Source: Pararge aegeria
Lineage: Eukaryota; Arthropoda; Insecta; Lepidoptera; Nymphalidae
Length of the DNA stretch: 64,000 nt
Reading direction: 5' to 3'
Assembly: GCF_905163445.1 (NCBI RefSeq)
Contig: NC_053191.1
Location: 11,656,001-11,720,000 of the forward strand
Below, piece by piece: positions 1-13,200 of the stretch (position 1 is its first letter; each line of letters opens with the position of its first letter). The position numbers were made by a program, and so were the translations under genes. The notes under the pieces are model-generated. The model made no database searches. It saw only the letters and a program-made list of their open reading frames with translations, and had not been told where the DNA came from.

Positions 1-2729
1 TATCATACAACTTTCAATTTAACAGCACATCTACAAATATATGAATCAAAAAAAGTTGATTTAGGTTAAATGAATACGAAAATCGCTATTATAAACTTCG
101 GGAAAATATTCTCTTCCAGGTTTAATTTAAGTCCCGCATAAAGATTTAATTTACTGGTCGCCGTACTCACAGGTATTGATTATCCTACATAAGAGCTTGT
201 TGCGGCGTAGCAAGTTAGTAGAACCACGCGGTTTGCCAAATATGACGTCATAGACGTATTCGAATGACGCGACTAACATCGTAATTGGGGGTTGCACTGA
301 ACGAAGGGTGTGGCATCGCGGCGACCCAGAAAAATATACCTACCATCAGTTACGTAATTATAGTTTCATTTTTATTTTATATATTAGACCACAATCTCAT
401 TAGACAGATCGTGCAGACAGACGCGGTACACATATTTCTAAATCCTCGTTCATATAAAAATCAGATAACTCAAATTTGAGAAGGGCGTTTCCAATCCAGT
501 TGGGAAAGAAGACTTCGAGCGCTTTCTGCTAGTATTTGGGGCAAAACAGGGATGTTTCAGGGATGCAAACCCGCTCTTTGTATGCCGGTGGGTTTGTTAA
601 ATGGTACCAATACCGATTTGAAAAGTGCCTACACGCAACAGATTTTTTTATCGAGTAGAGTAGAACGAAATACCTACGCATTTGTGACGGTTTAATGAAC
701 ATTAAGCTAAATCTAGAGCTCTTAAATCTGTGATAACCTTGCGGAATTACGGTAAACATTTTATTATGTTATAACAAAGGCGACGGATAGAACTTTGTTT
801 ATGATCAGGGTATGAAATGATTTCATCTGGACGTATGTTGCGTCATTTCGGTAACAAAGTGTTTTATCAAAATTTGTAACTTCATTATAATTACAAGTAA
901 CAAAATAATAAAAAGCATTATTTATTGAAATTCCAATACAGGAAGCTTATGTTACGAGTGGGCGATGGAACTATAGACTTAGGATTTCATTCAAGCTTTA
1001 TTGCCTTTAATTTACGTATAGTTTCACCGCTAAGACGCCTCAATGTGAAGTAGTCATGCTCTAGATATATTAAGCGGCTTGACGTGCACTTAAAAAGGAA
1101 ATAAGTCATCAGCACGATTAACGCTTATTAAATTAACAATCAAGGTGCCGGGTGTGACAATATCACTGCTTTATATAAATAAATTCACCGCTTTTTGTTA
1201 GATGAATACCTAAATCAGTATAGAAATGGGAAACTAAGGACGTCACGTTAAACGTTGGACGTCGGGGTGCTAAGGTGCTGGAGATGCGTATTACAAACGA
1301 TATGGAAGGCGGACATCAGCAAACCAAACACGGGGTGCTCCCGCAGGACGCAAGCGAAAAAGGCTGTGGAACTTGGAACGCTCGAAATACAGTGCATTCC
1401 TCTACAGTGCTTTTGAGACCTTAAATGTTTTATAATAGGTCGTATTTTTCAGTTAGGTATTTTTTTTAATTTTATGACGCTGCCCAAGCCTTTGCCAAAA
1501 ACTAAGAACAATTCCAACCAACTGGTAACCTAAAAGAACCTGCATGGGCATTTATTAAACTGATCGATAAGACTTGTGATTACTTAGTTTTCTTTATCAG
1601 TTAGTATAAATTATTCCGCAAGAAAAACCGTAAACAAGCTTATTATAATCTATAAAATGGGCTACCGTTCAGTGGTTAATCGATGTGAATCGGTTGATGC
1701 TTTGATACAACTATAAAAGCCTATTTATAAAAAGAGTTATATCAATCTTAGCTTAGGGAAGAAAGGTTATCGTGATAGAAAAGGATAAAATATGAAATAA
1801 CGTTGAGCCAAGTGTGTTACGTCGGAAGGTGAAAAGATACCGTGGTGTTATTGGATTTTCCCGGGAGTTGTATGGTTAAATGATTGTGTTATGCTGACTG
1901 AAATCGGCCACTGAATATGTAAATTGAATGGAATATGTAAGCTTTTTGTTTGGCATGAGCGTGAAAATGAAAAATAGGTCAATACTAAACTGGGTAACCC
2001 TGGTACGCAAACGTGAACGCGAATGAACGACTTAAGTCTGTCAGCACACACATTAGTAGTCGTTACTGGCGGATTGGGTCTCATTGAAGAGTTTCGTGAA
2101 AATGTAAGATATCGATTTTATTTTAATACTTTACTGGTTGATACACATATATTAAGTTGTGGTAGTTTATGTTCAATAACTGTCTTAAATGTGTATTGTA
2201 AAAAATAGGATTATGCCCTTTTTTCTGCAATGGAAAACAAACCGTCTATTAGTTACCTACTAATAAAAACTGTTTGATAAATGGTCCGTTTTTACCACAC
2301 CAGCCCGCTAGTAGTGAAGCATTAAAACGTTGGTGAGGGGATCTCTGCAGAATGTCATATTCAATAACTTTTTCAGTTGCTAACCGGGAACGACCTTTCC
2401 GTCAAAACTATGCGTTTTTTTTAAGGTTGTTTTTTCAACTTCAGAAAGTTACTGAAATGGCGAAGCAAATAAATCGATTCGCGTCAAATGCATAGAGCCA
2501 GACAAAATTTTCACGTCTTCATATAAAATGTACAACAGCCTTGTTGATCTAGTATTGAGAATGTTGAGTCGAACATGCTCACCACCAACTAGATTAGGTT
2601 GGGTTAGGTTTGGTTTGATTGGTCGTTGGGTTAAATTTGTCTTGGGCTCGATCCCAGAGTTATGCGTATTGTTTGCACGGCTTCGGCTTCCCGACCTCTG
2701 TCTTTTCGGAGCTATGTGTTAACAACACA

Positions 2730-2863
2730 CAAAATGTTCAAAAGCGCATGTGAAGTCTACCGATCTGCACTTAGACAGCGTGGTGGTCGGTGGCTAATAC
2801 CCTGCTTCTGAGAGAAGACTCATCATGGCCTTTAGTGGGCCGGTAAAGGGTTGATGATGATGA
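2730..2863 (+). repeat. Interspersed LINE-tail repeat ending in (GATGAT)n
   Basis: Has the layout AAAAGCGCATGTGAAGTCTA, then CAGCGTGGTGGTCGG, then AGTGGGCCGGTAAAGGGTTG, then a TGATGATGATG tail. Diverged copies lie at 11660-11905 (minus), 39122-39210, 42340-42505 and 49386-49515, so this is a dispersed family. The simple-repeat 3' tail fits a non-LTR element; the exact clade is not determined. Confidence 0.65.
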
Positions 2864-3666
2864 TGCAAATTGGCGCTTTGGTCATGGTCATGGTCAGGCT
2901 TGGTATGAGATGCTTAATATGCCAGAGACCGAATACTATTAAAGTTTTCTTTCAAAAATTTCTAAATACCAGCAGGGAGTTTGGAAGTTGGCCTTGATTC
3001 ACTCCCGTGCTGCGAAGAGTACGTTAAGCTGTCTGTCCTACACCTGATCTCTTTCCGGTGGTATCGGAGCTGCTGTCCCATCGGACTAGGAAAGTGAGGA
3101 AATACAGAGTATACAAGTGTGTGTTCTTGTACTCTATATCTCCCACGTAGTTGGAAATATCTGGAGTTTGACCACCATGGCCGAAATCTATTAGACAGAC
3201 TGTGGGTTTTTTTTATAACATCCATCACCTCGTAATGCCTCAGTTCGAATGATAAAATAGCTAGGTAAAAATGAATAAAATCATCAATTCAATTAATAAG
3301 CAGATAAACTCCCGGTAGAAGAAGAATGTGTGTAAGACTTGAGAGATTAGATAGAGATCTACGAGTATATCTACATCCTATATAATATGAAGCTTTCTTA
3401 AATGTGTGCATTTGTCGTAAAATTTACATGAATCTATTCTAATATATATAGGTTTATACCAACCTGTATTTTTCTAGAAATCACGTAGATATAGTATGTA
3501 GGTTTAGGGAACTTTATTTTATTTTTTACTTCGTGCATCATCCACATCCATTTATCATCTTTTTATCAGCTTCGCACGGCTTTTAAAGATCACTTTTACT
3601 GATAAGGCCGCCTTTGCACCCTAGCACTAAATAATTAGCGATAATTAGTCACCCCCCAATTGGCAA

Positions 3667-3668
<2 letters not shown>

Positions 3669-3713
<45 letters not shown>
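3669..3713. repeat. (TA)n microsatellite
   Basis: About 45 bases of uninterrupted alternating AT. Confidence 0.95.
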
Positions 3714-3717
<4 letters not shown>

Positions 3718-5301
3718 GAGTATAAATCCGATAAACATTGATAATTTAGATTACGATAAAATTAGCAAGCGTAAATACAGTAGTCCCTGCTCTTGATATT
3801 GTTGTACTTGAACAATGAGTGCAGGCGTTACTTTCCCGAAGCATATATTACAAACCAAGGTAAAGGTCACAGAATTTAGAACATACAGGAACCGTGCACA
3901 GAGCCAATATTGATTCATCAAAATCCACACCACTTTACTACCCACTAACCACTACTACACTTCATTGACATGGCATTGACAGTAATTATTCTAATGTTCT
4001 AAACGTTTACCCGTAAATTGGAAAAATGAGAAAAAGTATGTCAGTGAAGAACACAAAGTGACACAATGCACTTCATACAATAATGGCTGAATAAGGGTTC
4101 TGTATTTTTTTGATTCTATGGTAAAGGTACTTAATTTAACTATTCTACCTTTGACCTTATAATGTGCAATATGCACAAATTCTTTGTAAATATCAGTTTT
4201 TAGTGTCTTGTTATAATATCCAAGTAGAGTGAACACGGAATATAATCGCACTCATTCGCATGCAATTCTAAAAGTTGTTTATTGCGCAGGTTGATCTCAG
4301 CGGTCTTTTTACGTGATGCGACTCTTACAAACAGGCAAGACTGCTAATTAAAATCATGACCCTATAAAAGTGGCCTGGATATTATAAAACACTACGGTCA
4401 CTTCTTTCTGAGATAATGTTACATTCCTATTATAACTTTTAAGACCACAAATTGAAGTATTGATAGGTGATAACTGATAAGAGATTTGGCATGTTTACAT
4501 CGATATTAAAAAAACTATGATAAGTAAAGGTATAGTAAATAAGATAAATAGATAGGTTTACAGAAACAGACGAAAGAAAAAACGTTTAGTTATGTAAAAA
4601 TTAGAAAATTTCTTTTCTAAATTGATAACCTTAGGCCTAAGCGAATACAGCAAAAACATTGCTATACATTTAAGTCAGCCATGAAAAACGACGAAATTAA
4701 CGCTTAATTTAAAAAAAATAACTGTTATATAACTTCGATTCCAAACGATTGCTCCCGATTTCCAATTTCCAATACCCAAAACCATCCGACCCTATAAATC
4801 AAACTTGGATGTAGAAGATCCATAGTCGAACATTTTAACGCCTACACGGTTTAAGGTTTAAACTATTATTAAGATATTACCAGATTTTTATTCAAAGGGC
4901 ATATTTCATTATAATTAAATACATTTAGAAGTTAGTTTTTGGGAAAACAAGTTACTCTTATACAAGTATAAGATTCGTTTATGAAATTAACCTTGAACGA
5001 ACGTCCGAGCCAAGCTGAATCATAGACTTAACATAAGAGCCTTGAGTGAATCCCAGCAGCATTCAACGTACACGGCATAGATACCGTACAGAATACGTTT
5101 CAACAAGAAAATTGCTTATACTCACAATTGGTAATTATTACTATTGGCTAGTGGCAATGACAATGTATTGGTTATAGCTAGTTATTTGTATCGACAGTAT
5201 ATTCTACTTATTACACTCTTTAAGCATAAATCACACACACGACAGGGCGAGAGTGATAAAAAATATTAAATATTATTAATTATGTGAGGTGAAAACTGTA
5301 A

Positions 5302-5322
5302 TACACACACACACACACACAC
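5302..5322. repeat. (AC)n microsatellite
   Basis: About ten AC units without interruption. Confidence 0.9.
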
Positions 5323-7067
5323 TTTTGTTTTGTTTTAAACGAGCCATATTTATAAGGAGAGCACTATAACACAGGTTTATACCTAGCTTAGGAACAGTTG
5401 ATTTCTGTATATCCGTGTAAATTATAAATTATGTATCTTATACCTATGTTTTATTGAACAGTAAACAATTTTTATTATTATTATTTTTATAAGCCAGATA
5501 AATTTTAAATTAAACTATTTCAATACCAAAATTTTCCATAAAGCTATTTGAACAAATAAAACTTGAGTGTTTTTAATGAAAGCATATTATTTTCAAAATT
5601 CTATATAAAAACAAGGGAAACGAACAAGGGATATTTCACAAAACTTTTTAAGAGATAAGGTTAATATTTTTAAAACAAAGTTTTCTGATAAACTAACTTG
5701 TCATTCATACATTCTTGCATTCAAACGTTCAGGCCAATGTCAATAAATACTCACTGCTTGATGAATCATACAAATCCTGACTTACTCAATACTCATACTT
5801 ATTCATGACATACTAATATTTAAAGTCAACTTAGCTCACGGTCCCTACTCTTGGAAGCACTTTCTAATTACAGTATTATATTTTAATGAGATGACTGGCT
5901 GTGTAGTACATTGTTTAAATTTATTAAACTCGCATACTAAAACTGTACATAAAAAATATTCTTATGCTCGTTTTCACCAACCAACTAACTAACTCTAAGG
6001 TGATTCCTATTGGTGAACGGTTGATTTTTGCCTAGGAATCTCCTTAGTTTAGGCGTTTCTTATTTAAGCATTGACTTGTTCGTCGTTAATGAAAACGGCC
6101 ATTAGAGGCTCCAATACTTTGGACTTGCGTATTCGCATACAACCAACCAACGTTTAGAAATTCTCACACTGATTACTTATATTACCTAAGTTTCGCATGC
6201 TCCTAAGGCGAACCTTGAATCCGTTGAAGTTAAATCATAATATAAAAGCTAGCATTCCAGGTACTAGTCAAATATTTTATCAATCTTGTGCATATTTATA
6301 ATGTGATATATTAAATTTAGTAACGCCTGAAAAAATAAGCGGGGCACTTTAAACAATTAGGTTTGAACGGTAGGCAACGTAGCGCATCAAATTATTAAAT
6401 AAAATGTTTTTTCTTTCAAAAAATGAGGCCGTCAAACATTAAATTATGTTTTAAATCAAAGGTACTAACTACTATAATAGTTCATAAAATCAGCTATTTC
6501 TGCGGAAATGTGGTACAGCAGCGCCAATAAAAACTTGGCGGATTGATAACCTGTAGTAATAGATATGGAAATAAATATTCGCTGATTGAAGATTATTCTG
6601 GGATAGAGCTTGCAGTGCCTATTGGAAAGTTGACCGCGATTAAGGCGTTTCACTGTTTCATGTCTCAAGCATTAAATATGTGGAACCTAGAGACGGTACA
6701 GAGTTTAGCGGCCACCAACGTAGTTCCTATGCCTGGCGACAAGACTGATATCTTGTTTCATAAGTCGGAACTTAACTTTTTACTGTTGTTTATAGTAACA
6801 AAATTTTAAAACAATGAATTATTGTAGTTGTTATCTGGTAATACATACTTTAGACGATTTTATGAAATGCGAAACGATGTTTTTGTTTTATTATCTGAAA
6901 AATTATAACGTAATATCAATGTGTGATTACCGGGTGTTTTTGTTTACCTTGTTAGTAATTGCTGTCTATGAAGACTATATTTTAAATTTTAAATATAAAA
7001 TATTCCCGCTCTCCGTCGCAGATCCTGTGTGTTGAATGTTTTAACTGTGGTGTTTTCTTGGGCTTAC

Positions 7068-7223
7068 CTTCATTTTGTAGTAGAAGACTTTGGATTCGCC
7101 TGTCTGCGAGCTGGGGATGAGGTGCTTGTCGAGCACATTGAGGATGTCGGAGCAGATGTCACGGAGCTCCTTTTCTACCTGGCTGCGGTACGCCCGGATC
7201 ATGTTGAGTTTGTCCTCTGCGCC
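7068..7223 (-). CDS. 14-3-3epsilon: 14-3-3 epsilon coding exon 3
   Basis: 156 bases, 52 codons from GAEDKLNM to FYYKMK, phase 0 at both ends. The acceptor is TTTGCAG and the donor GTAAG. The next exon in this family begins with a Gly-Asp-Tyr segment; it is not visible in the window. Confidence 0.94.
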
Positions 7224-10200
7224 CTGCAAACAACACGATTTTATTAGCATGCCGTTACACCACAGAGTTAATTGACATAATGATGCCACTATAAGGTATA
7301 GAGCTGCTACAATGTATTTAAATACAAATCAATAAGCGTATTTTATAACATGTGATAAACTAACGAATTATGATAAGTCAGAAGGTATTATATATTATCC
7401 GTTAACAAAGACGAGATGCCTAGTACTAAAAAGATTCGCCATGATAGGGTTTGTATGTTTCATTATTTAATATCAGTAATAAGGTAGAAAAAAAAAACGC
7501 AGATTTTCCAGTAAGCGTGGCGGCTACTGAAGAGTTAATTTATATTAACTCTGCAATATTCAAATATTCGTGTCCCCTAAGTCTTCACAAATCTTGCTAA
7601 TATTATTAAGAGTGTCTCCATGCAGAACTTGGTATTTTTCGGTTTTGTTGGTAAGCCGTCCATATAGGTACCAAATTTATTTATTTGAATCCAGTGGGAA
7701 TTTCTTTGCGTAAAAGTATATCTCCAAGATTCTAGTTTTACCTGTGCCAAGTATCATCTATATCGGTGTAGTAACATAATTTCACGTAGTTCACTAGGCA
7801 AATCATATTATTACCTAACTTGTCTAAGGTTGCTGCCATAAGGTGTAGTATTTTGTGTATGTATTAGCATATTTTTAGTTTTTCATCGTACGTTTTTTTC
7901 ATCGAAAAGATAAAAAATGGCGTTTTTCAAAGTTACAGACAACGCCCATAGGTCTACCGACGTCAGTTTTATTAAACTGCGCGCGCAGCCGCGCAGTTAT
8001 ACGTCTCCGTGAATTGCTTTTCAATCAATTTATCAATTGATGACCAAGCACAAACCTTAACTTAGGCCCCATGACATAAAATATTGCAGAACTAGATCGT
8101 AAGTTATATCCTGTAGAAAAACCAACAATCAGGCAACCTTGTACTGGCGCGACGCTCAGTGTCGTTTCGCTTCAACAAACGTCACACTCGTATCTATGAC
8201 ATTGATAATGTTCAAACCAAACGTGCGGAGATAACGGCGTCATTTGTTTTTGTGTATTGTGTGATTTTAGTAGGTTAGGAACTTAAAACTTTTATGAAAC
8301 AGATCTACCTGCGCGTACTATTCGCCTATACTCAATCCCTACTGTTAAAAATACGAAAGTGGCTACGTGAAAGATAAACCAAGAAATTCCCTTTCGCATT
8401 TTTCATAAAACCAAAACACTGCATTTTTTCGAAAAGTTTATTTCTATGAGAGTCTTATTATGAGATTTTGAAATCTTGATTGTAAATTACTTGAACCTGG
8501 GCTTAGTATTAGTAATCTAAGGCCCGTATCGGAATAAACCGACATCGGACAATCTATGCCTAAAATCGAACTTAAGATCCTTCTCTGGTCTCGATGTCGA
8601 TTTATTAATATTAATAAGGGCTTTAGTTCTATATAAATCCTTGATATAACCATCAGGACCTCAAATCTCCTAAAGTTTGGAAGTTTCTGAACACCTCTCA
8701 TATACCGCTAACCCAATTAGGGCAAATAAATGCACATTGTGGTATAGGACGTAGTCATACTAGGGACCTCATTCACACTGTTTACAAAATCAACCGTGTA
8801 AAGTAAGTGTACACAATTGTTTATCTTAAGCTTTAGACTTTAAAGACAAAGGGGTACATGACGTCAGATCAGTATTTTCGTTACGAAATGTAATTTTCCG
8901 TTCTCATTTCCTTTAGCCCTTCTACGTTCGGTGTCATGCAAATTCATACCATGAAGTAAATACGTAATGAGTTCGGTTCATTATTGTTTGCTATAAATAT
9001 AACAGCTACTTAGTAACGACTTCGAATTAAACATTATTGGATATTACTTTTTGCGACGAAAAGTAACTAGAGTGACGTTTCGGTTTGAAGTAACCAACTT
9101 TTATCAGCAGGATGATTGATGATTTATTCTTACGACGATTCTTGTGAAGGATAATTTGTAAATGGGTTTACAATTTTTTAGGGCAAACTTCATGGTGTAT
9201 CCGTATGTGGTTAGTATAAAGTTTAAACTACTTGATACCGTTTTGTGTTTTTATTGTTTTATTTATTTAAAACAAAATATTTTATGCAGGGTATTTTACA
9301 ATGTTTTCTTCACATTTTCTTGTTAGATTTGATTCTCATTTTTTTTGTTGAGAAGAGGTCTCATTCTCAACTTTGGTCGATTAGTTTTTAACTAACTCCA
9401 ATTAGGAAAGTTGTTAGTGGAAGCCATCAAATAATTAAAATTTAATAATTTTTTTTTCCGAAAACTGAATTCAAAGTCACTCAGTATTTATTAAATTTTA
9501 TTTACTTTATTTTAGCATTTATGTACAAGTACGTACCTACATACTATATATTTAAAAATCAGGCCATCGTCCTTTCTGTCGTCTTAAAAATATAGATAAA
9601 TTAGGACCGTTGAATAAATATTCTAGGAAAACCCTTTAAATTGTTTTCTGAAACTAAGCTACAATCGCCTCGGCCTGAACGATTCTAAAAGGTTTGTGGG
9701 TTGTTCAAACGTAACCCCTGACCTATTTTTATGTGGACGGGTCACCGGATTATATGTTAGCCACTTTTTATAAGCGTTATATAAAAGCTCGCGATTAATA
9801 TTTTTAAAAGCAAACCGGAAATAAGCTATATAGTTAAAAAAAATATTTAAAGTATTCTATATATATATTTAGTACTAAATGCCGAACAAAACAGATGGAC
9901 CACCTATGTTGGAATCCCGTAGATGAAATCAATCCCATAGAAACAGAACATCACTTCGAAAGTTATGCAAAGAACACATCCTCCAAAATACCGCCCTATG
10001 TCCATCTACGTAGTGCGCAGGTGTTAAGCTTCATATAATAAAAAAAATAAAGCCTGTAATAAAACCGGCAACCACGCCCTACTAAATGATAGAACCCGCC
10101 ACTGAATACCATGGATCCGAGAGTGTCTTCCTCTTTTGATCGTTATCCAATTCCTAACCTTTAACTTATAACCAAATGATTATTTTTCCTTTCTCCACTA

Positions 10201-13200
10201 GGAAAAATAATTATTGAAAGTGGTTCAATATCAAAAACAATATAGACTACCTAGATCACAGTCATTTAAAGAGAACAAAATATGTTTATTGAGCGTAAAT
10301 ACGATTTTAAAGAATATTTAAATTATATTATAAACTATAAATTTTGTTTTCTTTTGTCCTCATATATAGTGCAGTCATATTGACTCAATTTTTTTTATCT
10401 TTAGTGACACTGAATAGGTTAATATGGTTGCTGCAAGTCATTAGATGGTCCAAGACATCAAATTCCTTATCAAACTTAATTTTAGTTCGTTAGAAGAAGG
10501 GGGTTGAAATTGAGTCCGAAACCGTTTCCGTCCCTACTATCATCAGACACGTGTGCAATATAGTAGTTTTTTGGTCAGTCAAAGTTGGACAACCTACTCG
10601 TCTCCCCATGGCGAGGTTAGAATCTTTCCACAAAAAGAGTAAAATGCTTTGGAGGAATTAATAATAAACAGAAGCAGTACAAATATGTGAAATGCAGACA
10701 TAAGATTAGCCTAAAAAGAGGCGAATCGGCTAACGGTATATTACACGATATTTCACCACAGGTGGGTATTAGAATTACCTGATCAATATAAAATTCAGAT
10801 CTTACTCGTGCTGACCTTGACACGTTTAAGACCCTGAATGCGATTTATTTGCCTTTTTCGCTGACAGCTGTGCCATGTTCAATTTTACCGACAAGTATTT
10901 TAATTTGATTGCCTCGTTGTTTGTGCGACATCTTTGAACATTGCAAATAAAAAAAATGGCTTTACTTTTTCCTTGTCAAACAAACAATAATATTAACACA
11001 AAAATATTTTTTGCCTGTATCTCTATTGTACCAGTATCCGGTAGCCTGATTAATTTTATTGATCCATTTGCGCTGTCACAAAAAATGAATAGTAAATAAT
11101 CATAATTTTCCTTTAAAGACAGGGAGTTCGGACTCGCAATAAAGATAAAACCTTTGAAAATTTTTAAAACTAATTAAATGTAAATTTGAAGCTCTGAAAT
11201 CATAACTAATAAAATCGGTTTTGTCCGAGCATATAGAACAATTATTTATTTACAATATTTGCGAATTCGAGTAGAATGCTTTTAATGTGGCTTCAAATTC
11301 TACTGTATTGTGAACATTTTCTGTTCGTTCAATAGTCTTTTATTTTTATTTAAAGGCATATAAATTTAACAGAACGCAGTATTTTAAATTGACGCAAACC
11401 TAACTGATTTGGCACTTTCACCATGAAAACATGTAAATAGTAGACTAATGAAGATTAATTTTATAGCAAATATACAAAAGGTCGTTTGGTCAAAACAGAC
11501 GCGGTGGCGGGACTGGTCGAGAGCTGAGAGGATTAACAGCTCCGGGGGCCGGTATTCTATATGACAGATCCCAGAACAACTTCGTCTCCTACAGACTATC
11601 TTTTTCTATATGAAGCGCAGACGGTAATAGCATTTACAAATTCAAAATCCGGCACAAAAGATAACTTTATCATGATCGACCAATTGCTGGCTCACTACAG
11701 GGCATGAGCCTCTTGTTAGAATGAGAATGAGAGGGATTAGGTCATAGTCCACGCCCCTGGCCAAGTGCGGATTGGTAGACTTCACACACCTTTGAGAACG
11801 TTATGGAGAACTCAAGCGTTCAGATTTCCTCACGACGTTTTCCTCTACCGTCCAAGCAAGTGATAACGCACATAGCCGTTATTTCAGGGGTGCGTGCCGT
11901 GGATGGATATCAATGACCTTTGGTGGGCCGAATTGTCTAGGCTATCACCCCTTTTTTCCACTTAGTTTGGAGAAACTAAATTACGAATATATCTAGGACA
12001 TGAACCAAATAGTGGGACGCGAAAATAAAATATGGAAAATAGTAAGTCCATTGAAGCAGGTAGTCTTCTAGGAAAATGTTGCGTCTATTTTCGGTAATCC
12101 GAAAAGGTCGGTACGTCACACGCGCATCTGTTTAGCAAAGGATTTGCGGGGTTTAACGACATTCCATCACATTGATAATACGGATCATACGAGCGCGTGA
12201 AATACGATACATTTAACCACATTGGTATTGGATCTTACGTTTCAACGCCTGTCGTCGAGTGATTGTGACATTTTAATCATTTGGATTTCGGGATCTGGAA
12301 TACCTTTTTGAATAATAAATACACATAAGACGAAAATGTAATCAAAATGCTTATGAAACATGTTAAGAACGTTTATATGATAGTTTCGTTGGTACGACGA
12401 CAATACACACATCGCATCTAGCCCCAAAGTAAGCGTAGCTTGCTGTTATGGGTACTAAGATAGCTAATGAATATTTTTATGAATATAATACACATAATAT
12501 ACAGATAAACACCCAGACATCGAAAAACATTCTTCACGTTCATCACACAAACATTTTCCAGCTGTGGGAATCGAAACCACAGCCTTGGAAGCAGTTTAAT
12601 GTCAGCCTGGGGGCAAACAAAAGCGTAGAAGGCCAAAGGCGGCACCATGGCAGCGGTCTCTGGTAGTGCAAATAAAGTCTTCCAAGTTATCTCGGAATCC
12701 GTGCTTATGTCTGTAGCTTGGGATAGGTCTGGATGGAAAAAAGCAGTCTGGGCCCTATGCTCCCTATGGTTCAGGTGTTTAAGGAATCAAAGATAATTCA
12801 CACAGACAAGTGGCCGACAATGGGGTTAGTAGCACGAAAAAGTAAACAGCCAGCCCTGGTGACACAAAGTTAGGGAAGTGTTATGTTACAACCTAAACCT
12901 AACTTAAATTATATTAGCTGTTCCCTGTGGTTTCACCCCCTGTAAAATATCATACTTTAAAGTGCAAGGTTTATCTAAATAAAGAAGATTGTCTTTATAA
13001 TAATATAACTTTTGTAATGATTAATATTCTATGCAAATTGCTTGAAACTATGTTTTTTTGATTTAAAAGTTTGTGGTGGTTCTGCTTTAATGGTTTTCTT
13101 TTAAAAAAAAACTTTAGTATTCTAAGAAATTTTTAAATTTTTAATCATATAGATTGTTTTATTTAGAAGACATTGATATAATGTTTGTCAGGTCAATATG

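Larger units (their letters stand above)
1..7067. other. Non-coding DNA, probably 14-3-3 epsilon intron 3
   Basis: AT-rich, with no exon of the missing 14-3-3 3' half on the minus strand and no other recognisable gene. It holds a lepidopteran LINE-type tail at 2730-2863, a (TA)n tract at 3669-3713 and an (AC)n tract at 5302-5322. The short open frames here look like chance. Confidence 0.6.

Noticed and set aside
6543..7035. Plus-strand frames of 88 and 73 codons left of 14-3-3 exon 3
   Set aside because: No resemblance to any protein; on the minus strand they do not match the missing 14-3-3 exons either.
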